DNA of 64,000 nt from Batillaria attramentaria (lineage: Eukaryota; Mollusca; Gastropoda; Batillariidae), in the NCBI GenBank assembly GCA_018292915.2, contig JACVVK020000032.1, positions 1,139,501 through 1,203,500 on the forward strand, written 5' to 3'. This document shows, in pieces, positions 10,765-23,320 of this stretch (positions within the stretch are counted from its first letter, which is position 1; each line of letters opens with the position of its first letter). The notes under the pieces were generated by a model, which had not been told where the DNA came from, did no database searches, and was given only the letters and a program-made list of their open reading frames with translations. The position numbers and the translations under genes were made by a program.

Positions 10765-10807
<43 letters not shown>
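10765..10807 (+). repeat. GA microsatellite
   Basis: About 21 uninterrupted GA units. Confidence 0.95.
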
Positions 10808-10809
<2 letters not shown>

Positions 10810-11343
10810 GTTATATGTGCACTCACAACAACGAACATACTTGCCGGTCTGTTTCCAGTTTTTTAGTGGTGGGGGTTGGGAGTGGATGGGGTGGACAGGG
10901 TTGGAGGAAAAGAAGGTACAACCACCCGGCCAAACCGCCACCGCCAATTAATAAATAAATGAACGAAGACATGAATGAATAAATGAACGAATGAATAAAT
11001 GAACAACAAAAAATAGATGAAGTAGATGAATAAATATATAAATTTCCAAAGAAAGCACATCAAAAACGACCACTCCCCAACCACCCAGAACCCTCATCAA
11101 AGTGGTAAATTTGAGGTCACAAAATGCCGCGGGGTGATAAAAGCTCGTATTTAGCCCCGGCCGTGACGTCACGAACCGTAACCACGTTGCATGCTCATCT
11201 TGTTCCGGCGAAGGAGCTGTCGAGTTCCGTGATATTCTTTCATTATCCAATTTCAGCCGCCGGTGACAAGGGTTGCGCGTGCAGGCTGCACGTCATGTCA
11301 ATCGATGTCTGTTTCTGCACCGGTGTCGCACCCGGGATGTGTT

Positions 11344-11566
11344 CCCCAGTTCCAAATACTCTGGGGCACTTCCCGCTTGAAAGCTGGATGTACTCCGCCT
11401 TGTAGTCTGAACCAGACATTCTCCGCCCTCACACGCCAGATTAACTCCTAAGCTGGAAACACTCCGCTAATGAAACAAATCGTAAGTCTGCATGTGGTTT
11501 ACACTAGAGGGAGTGCATCCAGCATATATAACGCGGGAAGAGCCCCTGAGTATATGGAGCTGGGGC
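11344..11566. repeat. Imperfect inverted repeat
   Basis: The arm at 11344-11398 (CCCAGTTCCAAATACTC...GCTGGATGTACTCC) is the diverged reverse complement of 11508-11566. The spacer is about 110 nt. Probably a MITE. Confidence 0.7.
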
Positions 11567-11675
11567 GTGCAACCCGCGAGTTGCACTGGTAAGATTTCAT
11601 GCTCCCCCTCCGGAGTGAAAAACTTGCATATAATAAGAAATCGCCTTCCCCCCCCCCCCACCCACCCCCAAAAAC

Positions 11676-11732
11676 AAACAAACAAACAAAACAAAAACAA
11701 ACAAACAAACAAACAAACAAACAAAAACAAAA
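11676..11732 (+). repeat. CAAA/AAAC microsatellite
   Basis: Repeated ACAAAC units after a poly-C stretch. Confidence 0.9.
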
Positions 11733-12393
11733 AATTCTGCATGAAACGAATGGTTCTGGTAGTAGCCCCAGCAGACGACAGTGCGCGTCAGCCAATCAGG
11801 CACCCTCTGATGTTACCCAGGGCTGACATGCGCACAAGCATCCTTCTCATTCTGTGACTGATTCCCCGCACGAAGGCTACTAGTTATCATCTCAATCTTG
11901 TGTCCAACACAACTTGTTTTGTGTTAATTAAAAGCCGCCCTTTCCACATTTCTGCTGCTTCATGTTGTTTTGAGTAGTATAGATGCGTGACAGTTTCTAT
12001 GTGTAGCGTGCGGTACATTAAAACAGAAGTCTGAGACGAAGAGGGCGGGTGTAAGATTCAAGTCTAAAGCCCTTTGTTTACAGCGAGGGTGGTTTCAAAA
12101 CAGGGGCGCGGGAAAAAGCTTGTACAGATTTTGATTCTGTCGAGGTTCACTGATGAAGCACCCCGACAAAGAGAAAGAATAGCAACAAAGTAAGGAAGGT
12201 GAAGCAAGCGAGGAAAACTATAAAACAAGAACAGCAACTGAAGGCGAGTTGCCTAACAGGAAGGCCGGAATGGGGATGGGTTGGGGGTAGGGGGTGGGTG
12301 TGGGTGTGGAAGAAGGAAAGATTGTTTGCTTTCGTGTATATAGTTGCCGGGACTTTACCTTTGAACGCTGACAAGTGTCATGCGTGTGTTGCG

Positions 12394-12774
12394 TAAAGTC
12401 TGCTCTTAACTGGGCGCAGCGCGCGAAACTTGACACACATGCGCACGTCACAGTCGTTGCGCTCGGTGTGTCTACTAACTACAAAACTGAACACAGCTGT
12501 GCTGGGTTGACAAACCGATTGAGCCAGCCCCTGGGTTAAAAATCTCCACTATTATTATTATTAAGATGCACTGTCCGTCATGTTTGCGCGCCGAGTGACA
12601 TCAGTAGTACAGCCAATCAGAATCTGTTGTGGAAACCACAGTCACAGTTGTGGCTATTTGAAATCCAGGTTGCTGTGATGACGCCACAGCGGCGGAAACT
12701 CCCAAAATCACAACTGTGTCACAACAGTGGACAGCACTGTAGCGCTCCGCAGTGCCCAGTTAAGAGCCGGCTTT
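12394..12774. mobile_element. MITE, uninterrupted sister copy
   Basis: TIRs TAAAGTCTGCTCTTAACTGG and CCAGTTAAGAGCCGGCTTTT (mutually inverted). The interior matches both halves of the 4916-6936 element in reverse orientation, and it has an extra ATT-rich insertion of about 40 nt near 12,530-12,565. It supplies the empty site for the nested insertion. Confidence 0.87.
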
Positions 12775-13111
12775 TGGACATAAACTGCGCGTGAAGCCAA
12801 GTCTGGTGTTTGTTTGATGGAATCTGTTTTGGGGGCGTGCTAGTTTGTAGTGATTTTTGTTGTTACGAAAAAAGCGTCATATTTGCGACTTTTGTATTGG
12901 TAGGGCAAGGTGCATGCCAGGGGACAGCAAGAGGAGGCAAGCTGCCAGTGACGCTGGGACTTTTTGAAGTTGAAGTGGGTGGATTTGGTTGAAGTGGCTT
13001 CCGGGCCTACACAGAGAGTAGACTAGCTTTACTCCAGTGAGGCCTGAGCGGGAAGGAGACTTTCAACTATTATTAAACTTCTGTCAGGTACTGATGTGTC
13101 CTTGAATGGTC

Positions 13112-13284
13112 GGGGAGCCGGGGTGGCCGAATGTTAGAGCGTTGGACTCCCAATGCTCGGGTCGTGAGTCCGTATCCCGGCTGGGGCCAAATATTTGTGC
13201 TGGCTTTTTCATCGTTGCCCCGTCTTTGATATCACCCGTATGTGGTGGAAAAGGACGTTAAACCCCCACTCACTCACCCCACCC
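13112..13284 (+). mobile_element. tRNA-derived SINE, full copy with 12-bp duplication
   Basis: Same family and subfamily as the copy at 3738. CCTTGAATGGTC flanks both sides (13100-13111 and 13285-13296). Confidence 0.92.
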
Positions 13285-13580
13285 CCTTGAATGGTCTGTG
13301 CATGGTAATTTTTGTTTCTAGATTGAAGCAGTTTTAGGGGTGACTATGATGCCTGGTGCATTGTGAGGCCTCGCGCAGTTGCATCTTTGACCTGTGTGCC
13401 CGTGAGGGAAACAAATGCAGCGAGACACCGCCCCCAGCCAGCATAATTCCCAGAACCGGGTAGACAGTAATAACCTTACTTGTGCCGCTGGTCTGCACAC
13501 CTTGTCTGGAGAGACAAAAATAGACATATCCATTTCTTGTTAACATCAACCTGAGGAAGGTGTTTTTGTTTGTTTGTTTG

Positions 13581-13584
<4 letters not shown>

Positions 13585-13627
<43 letters not shown>
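13585..13627 (+). repeat. CT microsatellite
   Basis: About 21 CT units after a TTTG repeat. Confidence 0.95.
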
Positions 13628-13630
<3 letters not shown>

Positions 13631-13729
13631 AACATCAGTGCGTCACCGGGGCAATTTCTCTGCCATGTATGTAACCTGGTTCGTGTGAGCACGCTTATAA
13701 CTATAAGGTTTTACTTGTGCTGTTGTTGG

Positions 13730-13885
13730 GAGTCGGGATAGCCGAATGGTAGAGCGCTGGACTCTCAGTGCTCGAGTCGTGAGTTCGAATCCCGGCTGAG
13801 GTGAAATATTTGTACTGGCCTTTTTCTCGTTGACCAGTCTTTGATATCACCCTTACGTGGTGGAAAAGGACGTTAAACTTCCAAC
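13730..13885 (+). mobile_element. tRNA-derived SINE, second subfamily
   Basis: Head GTCGGGATAGCCGAATGG, B-box GTGAGTTCGAATCCCGG, body AAATATTTGTACTGGCC. The end is near CTTCCAACCC. Confidence 0.87.
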
Positions 13886-13931
13886 CCAGGCCTTCCAGCA
13901 CTTAAGTTGTTTTTTTTTGTTTTGTTTTTTT

Positions 13932-13933
<2 letters not shown>

Positions 13934-13972
<39 letters not shown>
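13934..13972 (+). repeat. GT microsatellite
   Basis: About 19 GT units. Confidence 0.95.
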
Positions 13973-13976
<4 letters not shown>

Positions 13977-14601
13977 AAAGCTTATCTATGATGTCATGTG
14001 CAGCGTTATGTTTCATCGGAATATGTAGCGTTTACTATGAAACCGGTGTCTGTGTAGTAGCCTGTATAGGATTTGGAGCACACTGGGCACCCACCCGGCA
14101 GCCGCACTCACTTGAACCGATCGACGCAACACCAAGAAAGCCTGGAGGCTTATCAACGATAACGATAAACCCCGAGGTGTTTGACCCGTTATCCTGCCCG
14201 TCCCTCTCCTTTCCTGCATAAGTATAATCCCCTTAATCTCAAGCTGAGACCCTCATCATTTCTTGCGGAAGCGGGTACGTGTGACGCTGGTTGCCAACGT
14301 TTCACAACTTTCGTTTACACTGTTATGCATTGTTACAGAACTTTCTGACCGGTCCGGCAAACATGTCAACCCTGGCGCTGAATCTTATCGATGTGTGTGA
14401 AGTAAACACGGTTGACGGGCTTCTGTCCACCCTTCTGAAAGCTCGGTGTCGCCGACACTGACGGCAGCTTCAGCGACTGATACGAATGCGGATCCGAACT
14501 GTTTGCGGAAGGATGAAGGCTAGATCCGACGACTTTGTGCAGGTGTCTGGCCGGCCATCTGAAGAAACAATTAGTCACTGGCTGAGAAATTATGGTTTTA
14601 T

Positions 14602-14889
14602 TTTAACTCACTTCCTACCAAGCAAGTTTCGGGTTGTGCACCATTGGCCTCACAAAAAAAAAAAAAAATTAAATTTGGCTTAGTGGGAGTGTTGCACTTT
14701 CATGATACTCGTGTTTGCAGCAATAAAAGCCGCCAAGGATCCGTTAATTTAGCCTGATTTTCGAATACAGGACCAAAACCGAAAACGAGCCAAAAACGTG
14801 GGATAAATTCACTATTTTTTTTTTATTTTTTTTTTTGTGACGCGCACAACCTCTCCGGCCAAAACGTACTTGGTAAGAAGTGAGTTAAA
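14602..14889. mobile_element. Inverted-repeat (MITE-like) element
   Basis: Ends TTTAACTCACTTCCTACCAA and TTGGTAAGAAGTGAGTTAAA are inverted, with imperfect complementarity for about 60 bp. A/T-rich middle. No certain duplication. Confidence 0.75.
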
Positions 14890-15160
14890 CTAACGTTTCG
14901 TTCTGGGAAAAAAAAAAGAAGGAATAGTCAGCTCTTGAACCAAATCTCCCAAACATGAAATGGTGTTGTCATCAGCTAATATGACCTGCCCGCGGCCACA
15001 CATATCAAAGCCCTTGGGATATTCGGTGAGTGAGACACGTACAGTACAATGACCATACGAGTGGACCCATATATTGTCGCGCAGATTCCGGCTATTGACC
15101 TCTGTGTCGGTGACCTGTGTTAGACCTTTTAACCCAAAATATTGTATATCCTGTCGGTCA

Positions 15161-15479
15161 GGGCCCGCATGTAAAACTCGAGGTTAATTTAACCCACGGC
15201 TACGGGCCTAACCCAGACTAGGACAAAAGAAACCCAAAACAAAATTAAATTTAAAAAAAAAAAAAAAAGGAAGCGAAGAAAGGTAAAAAAAAAATCCTTC
15301 TCTAACGGCTCAGGCACCATGGTGGAATGGACCCGCTTTCTGGTTAAACAACAATAAAAACAAACAAACAAACAAACCCCAGAAAATCTAACCCTATTTA
15401 ACCCTAGAGCTAGTTTAGGTCGAGGTTAGACTCTAACACTGGGCTAAAATCCCTAACCTCGACTTTTACGTGCGGGCCC
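15161..15479. mobile_element. MITE with GGGCCCG termini, copy 1
   Basis: Inverted ends of 26 bp (15161-15186 and 15454-15479), GGGCCCGCATGTAAAACTCG against CGACTTTTACGTGCGGGCCC. The core has A/T runs and an ACAAAC repeat. Confidence 0.87.
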
Positions 15480-15555
15480 AGGGCTTCGAGTCACTGACCG
15501 TGTCCCACGGTGTAGTGTAGTATAATTTATCATATTAATCAGTAGGTTTCAAGCT

Positions 15556-15745
15556 TGTCGTTTCGGTGGTGGACAGATCGCTTTTGTGCGATTTTACACT
15601 GCTCTGATGTTAAACTGCCCTACAGGGCATGAGCCTATAGCAAACGCGCAGATTCTGATCAGTTTAGTTTTAGTGAAATGGGTGGGTGGGTGTTTGGGGG
15701 TTGTGTTGAAGACAAGGAGCTGTACGGTTTAAAACCAATACATGT
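15556..15745 (+). repeat. Dispersed repeat E, copy 1
   Basis: Shares TTTTGTGCGATTT, CCCTACAGGGCATGAG, CTATAGCAAA and GTTGAAGACA with 50572-50745. It holds an extra GGGTGGGTGGGTG stretch absent from the other copy. Confidence 0.72.
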
Positions 15746-16440
15746 ACAGTCGAACACGCTTAAGTCGAATTCGCAGGGGAAATGGATTTTTGTTCGACGT
15801 ATCCAAAGTTTGACTTATCCGTGACGACGGATAAGGTCGAATTTCGACTTCAGCTTCGAGTTAAGCGAGTTGCACATTTTCACCCCCTGATTCGGTTTGG
15901 AAACTGAAATTTATTTTCCCTGGTCAACATGATCTCACTGCTGCTGCGTTGGTATAGTTCGCCCCCTTGTGTCGATTCCACCTGCTGTAAATGCACTGCG
16001 ATCGTTTAAACAACATAGCGATTGCATCACTACCACAAGGTAACCCCAACCCCAAATCTAAACCTAAACCGATATAAGCAGGCGAACTTTACTAAATGAG
16101 TGGGGATGCGTTTGAATAGTTTGCCCAGCGCGAACTATACTGAGCCTTAACTGCTAGGATTTGTTATATTCAATACGCTCGTGTAAGCTGCGATGTTATA
16201 GAATCTCCGTAGCTAGTTTGTTCACTTTGAGTTCACTTTCAGTTCAGAGTATTGGCTTGGTCTTACCATAGTCACACATGCAATGCAGAGGTAGGAGAAA
16301 GCCAAGTTTTTCTGATGGCTGTTTCGTTCTGACATGAAAGCTGCCTGGCACCAAACGGTGATAAGTTTCCAGCTTATGTTTTCTTCTTCTTTTCTAGCTT
16401 CACCGACTCTTATTCTGCTTGTAAGATCAGCAGCGTCATC

Positions 16441-16442
<2 letters not shown>

Positions 16443-16528
<86 letters not shown>

Positions 16529-16546
16529 CGCGCGCGCGCGCGCGTT
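16443..16546 (+). repeat. GT-GC microsatellite
   Basis: About 40 GT units run into about 10 GC units (alternating purine/pyrimidine throughout, hence Z-DNA-prone). Confidence 0.96.
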
Positions 16547-17227
16547 CGCAGTCATATGATCGCATGTGCTCAATAAATTCTTGTGCAACGTCATATAACA
16601 AGTTGCGCGCCGTTTCACAAGCGCAAGGCTATTTATGGCTGGCATGGCTTTCCTCTCCGTAGGCGGCCAGCGCCAACGCCACGCTATTCGCGTTGCCACG
16701 CTATTGGCATTGCATAACATGACCTAATTCCGCACGCTGGACGCTTCGTCCTCTTGTCCGATGTGTCCAGCTCATTGCGCCAGCGTCGCTTTTGGAAGAC
16801 AGACTTCAGTTCGCTCGGCAGCAGCGGATTTCCTCTGTTTTTCCAAACCTGAACCCCAAAACAGTAGTGGATTTCGCAATACGGCTTTTCTCCTTGAATC
16901 TTGGACTTGTATGTTTTATTAATCCTTTGCTGGGATTTTGCTTTTCCGTTTTGTCAATTAAATTCACTGAACGTGGACAACTCCGCCAATAGCTCGGGTC
17001 GTGTTTTAGTTAGTGTAGGATTTGACTTGTGGTACCTCTACGGGGCGAACATGCAGTAGATTCTCTGGGACACAAAGTTTTCCCTGTCTCACGAATGCCA
17101 GACATATAAATACACGCAGTCAAATAGCAGAAAGATCCAACTCTAACGGCACCAACCGGCAAACTCTTTCTCTTTGTCTCAGTTTTTATCTTCTTCTTCT
17201 TTAATTCTACATTGCACTCGCACTTTA

Positions 17228-17290
17228 TATCTTTGCCTGCGTCGGGTGCCGTGTATGCATTCTGACAAAGCGCTAGTCATGTACCCTTAC

Positions 17291-17330
<40 letters not shown>
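17228..17330 (+). repeat. Diverged single copy of the 50.9-kb tandem unit
   Basis: ATCTTTGCCTGCGTCGGGTG and GTGTATGCATTCTGACAAAG, followed by a GA repeat. Confidence 0.75.
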
Positions 17331-17525
17331 CAGAGAGGTTCGAACTGGGTGTCTGAACAGCGTGCTTGTTCGTCATACTAATAAACCGAATAACGATGTG
17401 CTGCAAATCAAAGACTGTAGGCCGGAAGAGAGTGACTCATTGTTCACTCGTACTTTGAATTATTCTCTTTGTTACAAAGCTTTCTTTGGGCACGTAAGGG
17501 GGAGAGAGAGCGTGTTTGGTTGGTT

Positions 17526-17628
<103 letters not shown>

Positions 17629-17763
17629 GACTGTTTCTTGGCGGTGTGTCCAGCAATACATCAAGTAGGTTAAATGTAAGGTGGGGGATGAGCTGGAGGT
17701 GGAGGTGGGGGTACTGAACAGAACAAAGATGAAAAACAAACTCCTGGCCGGGTGTCTCTAGCC

Positions 17764-17765
<2 letters not shown>

Positions 17766-17826
<61 letters not shown>
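17766..17826 (+). repeat. TG microsatellite
   Basis: About 30 TG units. Confidence 0.95.
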
Positions 17827-17827
<1 letters not shown>

Positions 17828-18302
17828 CAGTTTGTGTGTGTTTGATAATAATGCAGCAACAGATGTCACACCAGCCGCGGCGAACCGTTCTGTGTCGATC
17901 AGACCTTGCCAAGACACAGTATCAATTCTCTGCTGCAGAGAGAGACTAGCGTGACGACTCAACACAGCAGGGGTCTGTGTCCAGGTCTGTCACAATGCAA
18001 TCATTGTCGACAGTAATTGGAACTCACGGTGACAGACGGTTGCGGGCTGAGTCAGCTCTCACCCACCCTTCCCTTCCCTTCCACAGCCAGGCAATAACAA
18101 CAGTCTTCCACCTCGTTAATATGCTTAATTGCTGCCCCGGAATTCGGCCCTGTCGATCTTCGGTTGTACCTAAACCAGCCCCTCTCAACAACCTGCCCCG
18201 GGTACATGTGAGAGAGCGGTACAGTGCACTGAGAAAGACTTGGGAAGATGAACGCCCCGTGCTGGTTGAAGGCCCGGACTTGATCTGAAACAATGGGGCG
18301 GG

Positions 18303-18600
18303 GGTTCAATTCAATTCAATTAAAAACAATCTTTATTATCCCCTTAGGGGAAATTAGGGTGTGGTGGTCATAAAAACATAAGACAGTACATTAAAATCAC
18401 TCAAACAAAATAATCTATAATCAAACCATACATAATACAGCAGTCAGAGTATAAAATTAGATAAAACACATTAAATCCTATAAATATACACCTTAAAATA
18501 TTCCTTAAAATATCACATCAGACCCAGCACATCTAAGCTTTAAAAACCCACCCACTCACCCACACGCACGCACACACGCACGCACCAACCTGATCAGCTA
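18303..18600 (-). mobile_element. Retroelement 3' end with an AATTC tail
   Basis: AATTCAATTCAATT, then CTTTATTATCCCC and TTAGGGGAAATTA, form the usual tail and terminal hairpin of a minus-strand non-LTR insertion. A/T-rich sequence follows. An open minus-strand stretch at 18718-18999 may belong to the same element; I do not recognise it. Confidence 0.6.
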
Positions 18601-19884
18601 ACCAGCCATGGGCATGGCACCCTAGGATTTCCTATTTAGAATTGAAGATGCTGACGATTGATGGTATAAAGCTAAGTTGATGATCGTTTTGTGCGGCACT
18701 TCGGTGCGCGCAGTCGTCTACGTGAAGGAAGGGTTGCGAGTGGAGGGGGTGAGATGGTGACGATCGGGGGTGTCTTCGAATGGAAATCCGAGGCTCTCAG
18801 ACTGACGGAGCTTGTAAGAAACAAAGCCTCGCTCATCATGACCACACCATAGGCCGCCTGCAGAGTCGAGGCGGCGTGACAGGGCTCTTGTGAATCTGAC
18901 GAGCCGGCATTGGAAGAGTCTCAGAGATGTTGCCGCTGAGTGGACTTCTGAGAGATGAGGTGGAGCGCATATGGGCTTTTCCGACCACAGAGATGCCATC
19001 TTGAACAGAATTGCACAGAAGAAGAAGACGGCGGTAAATAAAGCCGATTAAATATCAGGTGGGCGTTAAATTGTTTTTAATTTACTATTTCAGTACGGAA
19101 CTAAACTCAACAGCGATTGGTTACAGAGAGCAGCAATGATCTCTCGCTCGTCTACGCGGTTACGGCGACCGTATGGTCTCCCCCTGGTGCCGAGTAAAAG
19201 CTGCTCGACAGTCGCCAACAGGTCGGCTGTGATGGTCTCTCAGTCATCTACACTTTTAATGTCACCATCACCGCCTCCCGAGCTGTACGCGATCAGTGTA
19301 ATCTTGCCCTGATCTTTTACTGTCCTGTGTAAACACGCTGTGTATAACTCTTCACTACCAGGTAGTCAATGAAAACCGCCCCTCCAATTTAGCCTCCTGA
19401 GTGGCGGAGACAGCAGACAGACACACTCACGTCCTAACTATCAGTCGCTGTCTTGTCAGACGACATTGAGCTAAGCGGCGGGAGATGGCTGAGTGATTGA
19501 TAAATGGGGCCCCGATTTCAGTGAGCAAGGTCATGGTTAGTCTGGGGTCTTTCTGTATGACGCTGTATTGATTTGAAGCATGTATTCGAAGGATCAGTTT
19601 CGAGGTTGTTTTTTTCTCTCGAAATATAACGGATAGCCGGAACAACCCATAAAGAGAAAGGCTCTATATTCAGAAAGGAGTCCTGAGGGGAACAACTGCC
19701 GCTTAGGACACTCTAAGACTGTTTGTCAAATGAGTAGATGTTCCTTTTAGCCGCTGCGACCAATTTCGTGACTTTGCATCTTCTAATAGCAGAGAAATAT
19801 GAGTTTCTTTGTTCGAATGCTTCCATACTTGTACTACACGTCGATAGCCACCGATCAGCGCGCTGCCCGTCTAGATGGTGTTTT
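18601..19884. other. Intergenic, unexplained
   Basis: Low in simple repeats. It has a 93-codon minus-strand open stretch (18999-18718) with no recognised domain. It may be the body of the retroelement whose tail is at 18303. Confidence 0.45.
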
Positions 19885-20335
19885 GGACAGGGGATTTGGT
19901 CTAGTGGTTAAGACATCCGACTTCGGATCCTGAGCTGCCTGGTTCGAGTCCCCGGTGGGCAGGAATATGGTTGGATTTTTTCATACCATATCGAGTCAAA
20001 TCCATGTGCAGACTCGTTTCCGGTGCCTGTCTCGCCTTCGAGTACACACGCACGCACAAATATCAAGTGTGCACGCTAAAAATCCCACGTTCATCTTTCG
20101 AAGAAGAGTAGGCTGTGGCCGGTGGCGTGGTAAAACAGAAATACTGTCGCACGCACAAGAGTGAATAGCAGGGTGGAGGTTTGCACACAAAGTAGCGCCT
20201 AGCGGCAGCAGGCTTTCCCTGCTTCGTCCTCCAGCCTTGCGGCGCCTAGAGCATCTCATTAGAGATGGATACGTGCGCCGAGGAGAAGTCTACCATACCA
20301 TACCATACCATACCATACCATATCATACCATGTTC
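19885..20335 (+). mobile_element. tRNA-headed SINE D with an ACCAT tail
   Basis: GATTTGGTCTAGTGGTTAAG and CTGGTTCGAGTCCCCGG form the tRNA-like head. A body with GCTAAAAATCCCACG and GAAGAAGAGTAGG follows, ending in an ACCAT microsatellite (20291-20335). The stems do not close into a cloverleaf, so it is not a tRNA gene. Confidence 0.72.
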
Positions 20336-20339
20336 AGTG

Positions 20340-20930
20340 CGCAACCAAATAACGTCGTCTGCATGCTACGCGACACGTTTCCAAGTAGGCAGAACCGGTC
20401 CGTCCAAATAGTGCGAAGAAGTGCAAAGACTCGAGGCGCGAAGAGGTGCGAAGAAGTGTTAAAACACCAAAATTTACTTACATATTGAAACAGATTATGT
20501 TTATCTTGGTATTTGTGTGTGTCTGTGTGCTTTGTTTAAATTGAAGAGAGCGACAGAGACAACGAGAGGAAAAAAAGCGAAGTATCCATTTTGTCACCCA
20601 GTAGTTGTGTCAGTCGTATATGTAATGAAACTGTCAATTGTTGGCTTATGTGTAATCGAAAAGGGTACATTTTATTTACCATGGAACAATTAGTTAATCA
20701 ATGACACCAATAACGACAGTGACCACAGTCTTTGGACGGACCCGGCAGAACATCGTAAACCGGTGCCAACCAGAGTCATCACGTGACAATGGTTTCAGGT
20801 GCTTTCTTGTGTCCCACGTGACTGATTCTGATGCTCGGACTAAGCGCATTTGATGAAAAGTTTTCCACAGCTTTGTTGTCTGCCTGGCCGCGAAACGCAT
20901 TGAGACCTTAACGACTCCAAAATAAAATTC
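20340..20930 (+). repeat. Dispersed repeat A, copy 2
   Basis: Shares the 5' motif (near 20341-20360) and, after a longer interval, the 3' motif (20760-20915) with copy 1. It starts immediately after the ACCAT repeat at 20291-20335. Confidence 0.75.
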
Positions 20931-21005
20931 AGGCGAGTAGTAGAGGAAATCAGGCATGTAGCAAACAGGAAATGTTGTTTACAACAATGTGGCTATTGAT
21001 CATAT

Positions 21006-21200
21006 TTCAAGTCAAGTCAAGTTTATTTTCCGACCCTCTAGGGGCACTGGAAAAAAAGATAGACAGACATATATACATCACAGCCACCTGTGTCACAATT
21101 GTCACATACATGTTAACACTGCACTCATAAAGGAACAGTACATGTACTAATACAAATACACAGATTAATTTACCAAGTACGGCATTCCTTGCAAACAAGA
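21006..21200 (-). mobile_element. Retroelement 3' end with a CAAGT tail
   Basis: TCAAGTCAAGTCAAGTTTATT is followed by CGACCCTCTAGGGGCAC, a small terminal stem, and A/T-rich sequence. Confidence 0.6.
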
Positions 21201-21842
21201 TCGTGTATCCGTTCTTTAGTTGATGACGCAATATACAGGGTACATGCATTGGTAACCCCTCCAGGCGGCCCCCACTCAACTCCCCCCTCCCCTTCCCCCT
21301 CCTCTCGCACCGAACATCGTGCCAATATCTATGTATCTATGTAACTTGTACGTTGTCCATTGCCATTAAATATTCACTGAGCTTGTAAGTCTTATGTCTC
21401 CTTTTATGTACATTTCTCTGAAATATTTATTGTTACTGGTAACACTGGCAAGGTCGTCGTAAACAGTTGTAACAACTGACACGCGTACCCGGCGATCCAG
21501 TAGCCGTAGTAGAACGGATTTGTAGAGTACATTTACCGCACACAGCCTGAAACTGTTATGAACATGGAGCAAACTCCACGATTGTTCGCCGGTGAGTGCT
21601 CGTTATCGTGGTACGTGCCCTGGTGTGTAACAGTCACGATGACTCACGCTCACAGGTTGATTAGTCAAATGATACCGACTCTGTCAATGACCAACAAAAA
21701 CATCTGTGCATTCTCTGATAAGAACTGTTACTATGTTGATGATCATACAGTTTTTAATGATGATTATTCTGTCATCATATTTCCTCGGCGGTACGACCTC
21801 AACCCCTTCCCCCCCCCCCCCACCCCAACACACACACGCGCG

Positions 21843-21919
<77 letters not shown>

Positions 21920-23160
21920 GCACACGCACGCACGTGATTAAAAGCCGAGTTCACCCTCTGTGCATAGATCCCCTCCCCCACCCCCCACCCCCCCCCCTTG
22001 CCCTCCCTCCGCCACACCCAACCACCCCCTACCCGACTTCCCCCTGCCGCATAACTTAAATGTTTTGGCCGTGTGTTCAATTCACCTGTGCCTAAACTGT
22101 AAACCCCGACGTTATTAATCCGTCGCTGCCCATTGCCCTATCTTCCTCTCGACTCGAGTTACGCAGTTCAGTTGCATCATCGCGGCTACACCTGTCGCAG
22201 GCACGCCGGGGAAGTGTTGCTTTCCGCAGTGACAGCCTTTGATAATGAAACTGAAACTGAAACTTTGACAAGGACGAAGACTGTGTACGCTCACTTTGCC
22301 ATTCTTACAGAATCTGACCTTGGGACAGCTTGTCTGAAAGACTGAGGGAGGAGGGGAGGCCGGATGGAGGGGGGGGGTGTCGGGGGGGGGGGGGGCAGAA
22401 GGAGCAGAACAAAACTGAAAAGTGGAATTCCGCCTTCAGATCCACTGAGCCATTGGGGCTAGAACTCCAGGTGATGAATTGTGCTTAGCCGGGTCGATAA
22501 AGGAACGTGAGACGTAATGAAATACATGTACTAAACAGCACAAACTTAACTCAAAACGAAATGACACACAGCCTCATCTTTCTCGAGTGTTCCGCGTCCC
22601 CTGAGATGCTGTATTGAGCAAACTGTGTAACACGTGCCGGTGTTGTCTGCTTTTTTTTTTTCTTTTTTTTTTAAATGTGTAAGCCGGTAGCGCCTCCACT
22701 TGGCGACAGCTGTAACTCGTATCCTGTAGCCAGCCGGCCCACTTTCGTTATCACTGAGCACGGGCGTTCAGTTGTCTGGTCAAAACGTAACAACTTGATT
22801 CCCTGTGTTAGTGTTGCATACATAGTGGTGGTGGTACACGCATCCGTGTACTTCGGATTCTGAAACTTGACACTCCTACGCAATCTAAGTCAGTAGGGTA
22901 TTACACGAAACCGCTTAAACTGCTGTGATATATTCTAAGCTGTGAAACGCCCCCTTCGTAATGTGTAGGTAGAGAGTGCTTCGCGCGAACAACAAACCAA
23001 AACAGCAACAACAAGAAGAGCAACAAAAACAATTTATCCAGTCCAAATATAAAAAAGCATACTGTAGTGAAGCGAACCAGCCAACCAACCAACCAACCAA
23101 CCAACCAACCAATCGACAAAACCATCTTAATTCAGATGTGCCGCATTAAATTTTCCATTC
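21201..23160. other. Intergenic, no gene seen
   Basis: C-rich tracts flank the CA block at 21833, with a poly-G run near 22,365-22,396 and an AACC repeat at 23,078-23,112. Confidence 0.6.
21833..21935 (+). repeat. CA microsatellite with GCAC flanks
   Basis: A CA block of about 70 nt with ACGC units at both ends. Confidence 0.95.
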
Positions 23161-23167
23161 ACTCGAA

Positions 23168-23320
23168 GGGGAGCCGGGGTGGCCGATAGGTAGAGCGTTG
23201 GACTTCTAATGCTCGGTAAATATTTGTGCTGGCTTTTTCATTGTTGCCCCGTCTTTGATATCACCCGTATGTGGTGGAAAAGGACGTTAAATCCCCAAAC
23301 ACCCACCCCACCCACCACCC
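23168..23320 (+). mobile_element. tRNA-derived SINE with internal deletion of the B box
   Basis: The head runs to AATGCTCGG and then jumps to TAAATATTTGTGC, losing the B-box region. Flanks TCCATTCACTCgAA and TCCATTCACTCaAA form a 14-bp duplication with one mismatch, so the deleted form may itself have inserted, or the loss came later. Confidence 0.88.

Larger units (their letters stand above)
10166..12393. other. Intergenic, no gene seen
   Basis: Holds the GA and CAAA microsatellites, an AATG-rich tract near 10,950-11,035 and the inverted repeat at 11344-11566. No coding sequence recognised. Confidence 0.6.

Noticed and set aside
13115..13185. Possible tRNA gene at the SINE heads
   Set aside because: The same head occurs at many loci fused to one body with target duplications, so it is a SINE.
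18718..18999. A 93-codon minus-strand frame as a gene
   Set aside because: No domain or splice context; it sits behind a retroelement tail and is more likely part of that element.
19893..19966. Possible tRNA gene
   Set aside because: A- and B-box-like sequences are present, but acceptor and T stems do not pair into a cloverleaf, and a long SINE body with a microsatellite tail follows.
20291..20335. CRISPR-like array at the ACCAT repeats
   Set aside because: A 5-bp microsatellite with no spacers in eukaryotic DNA.
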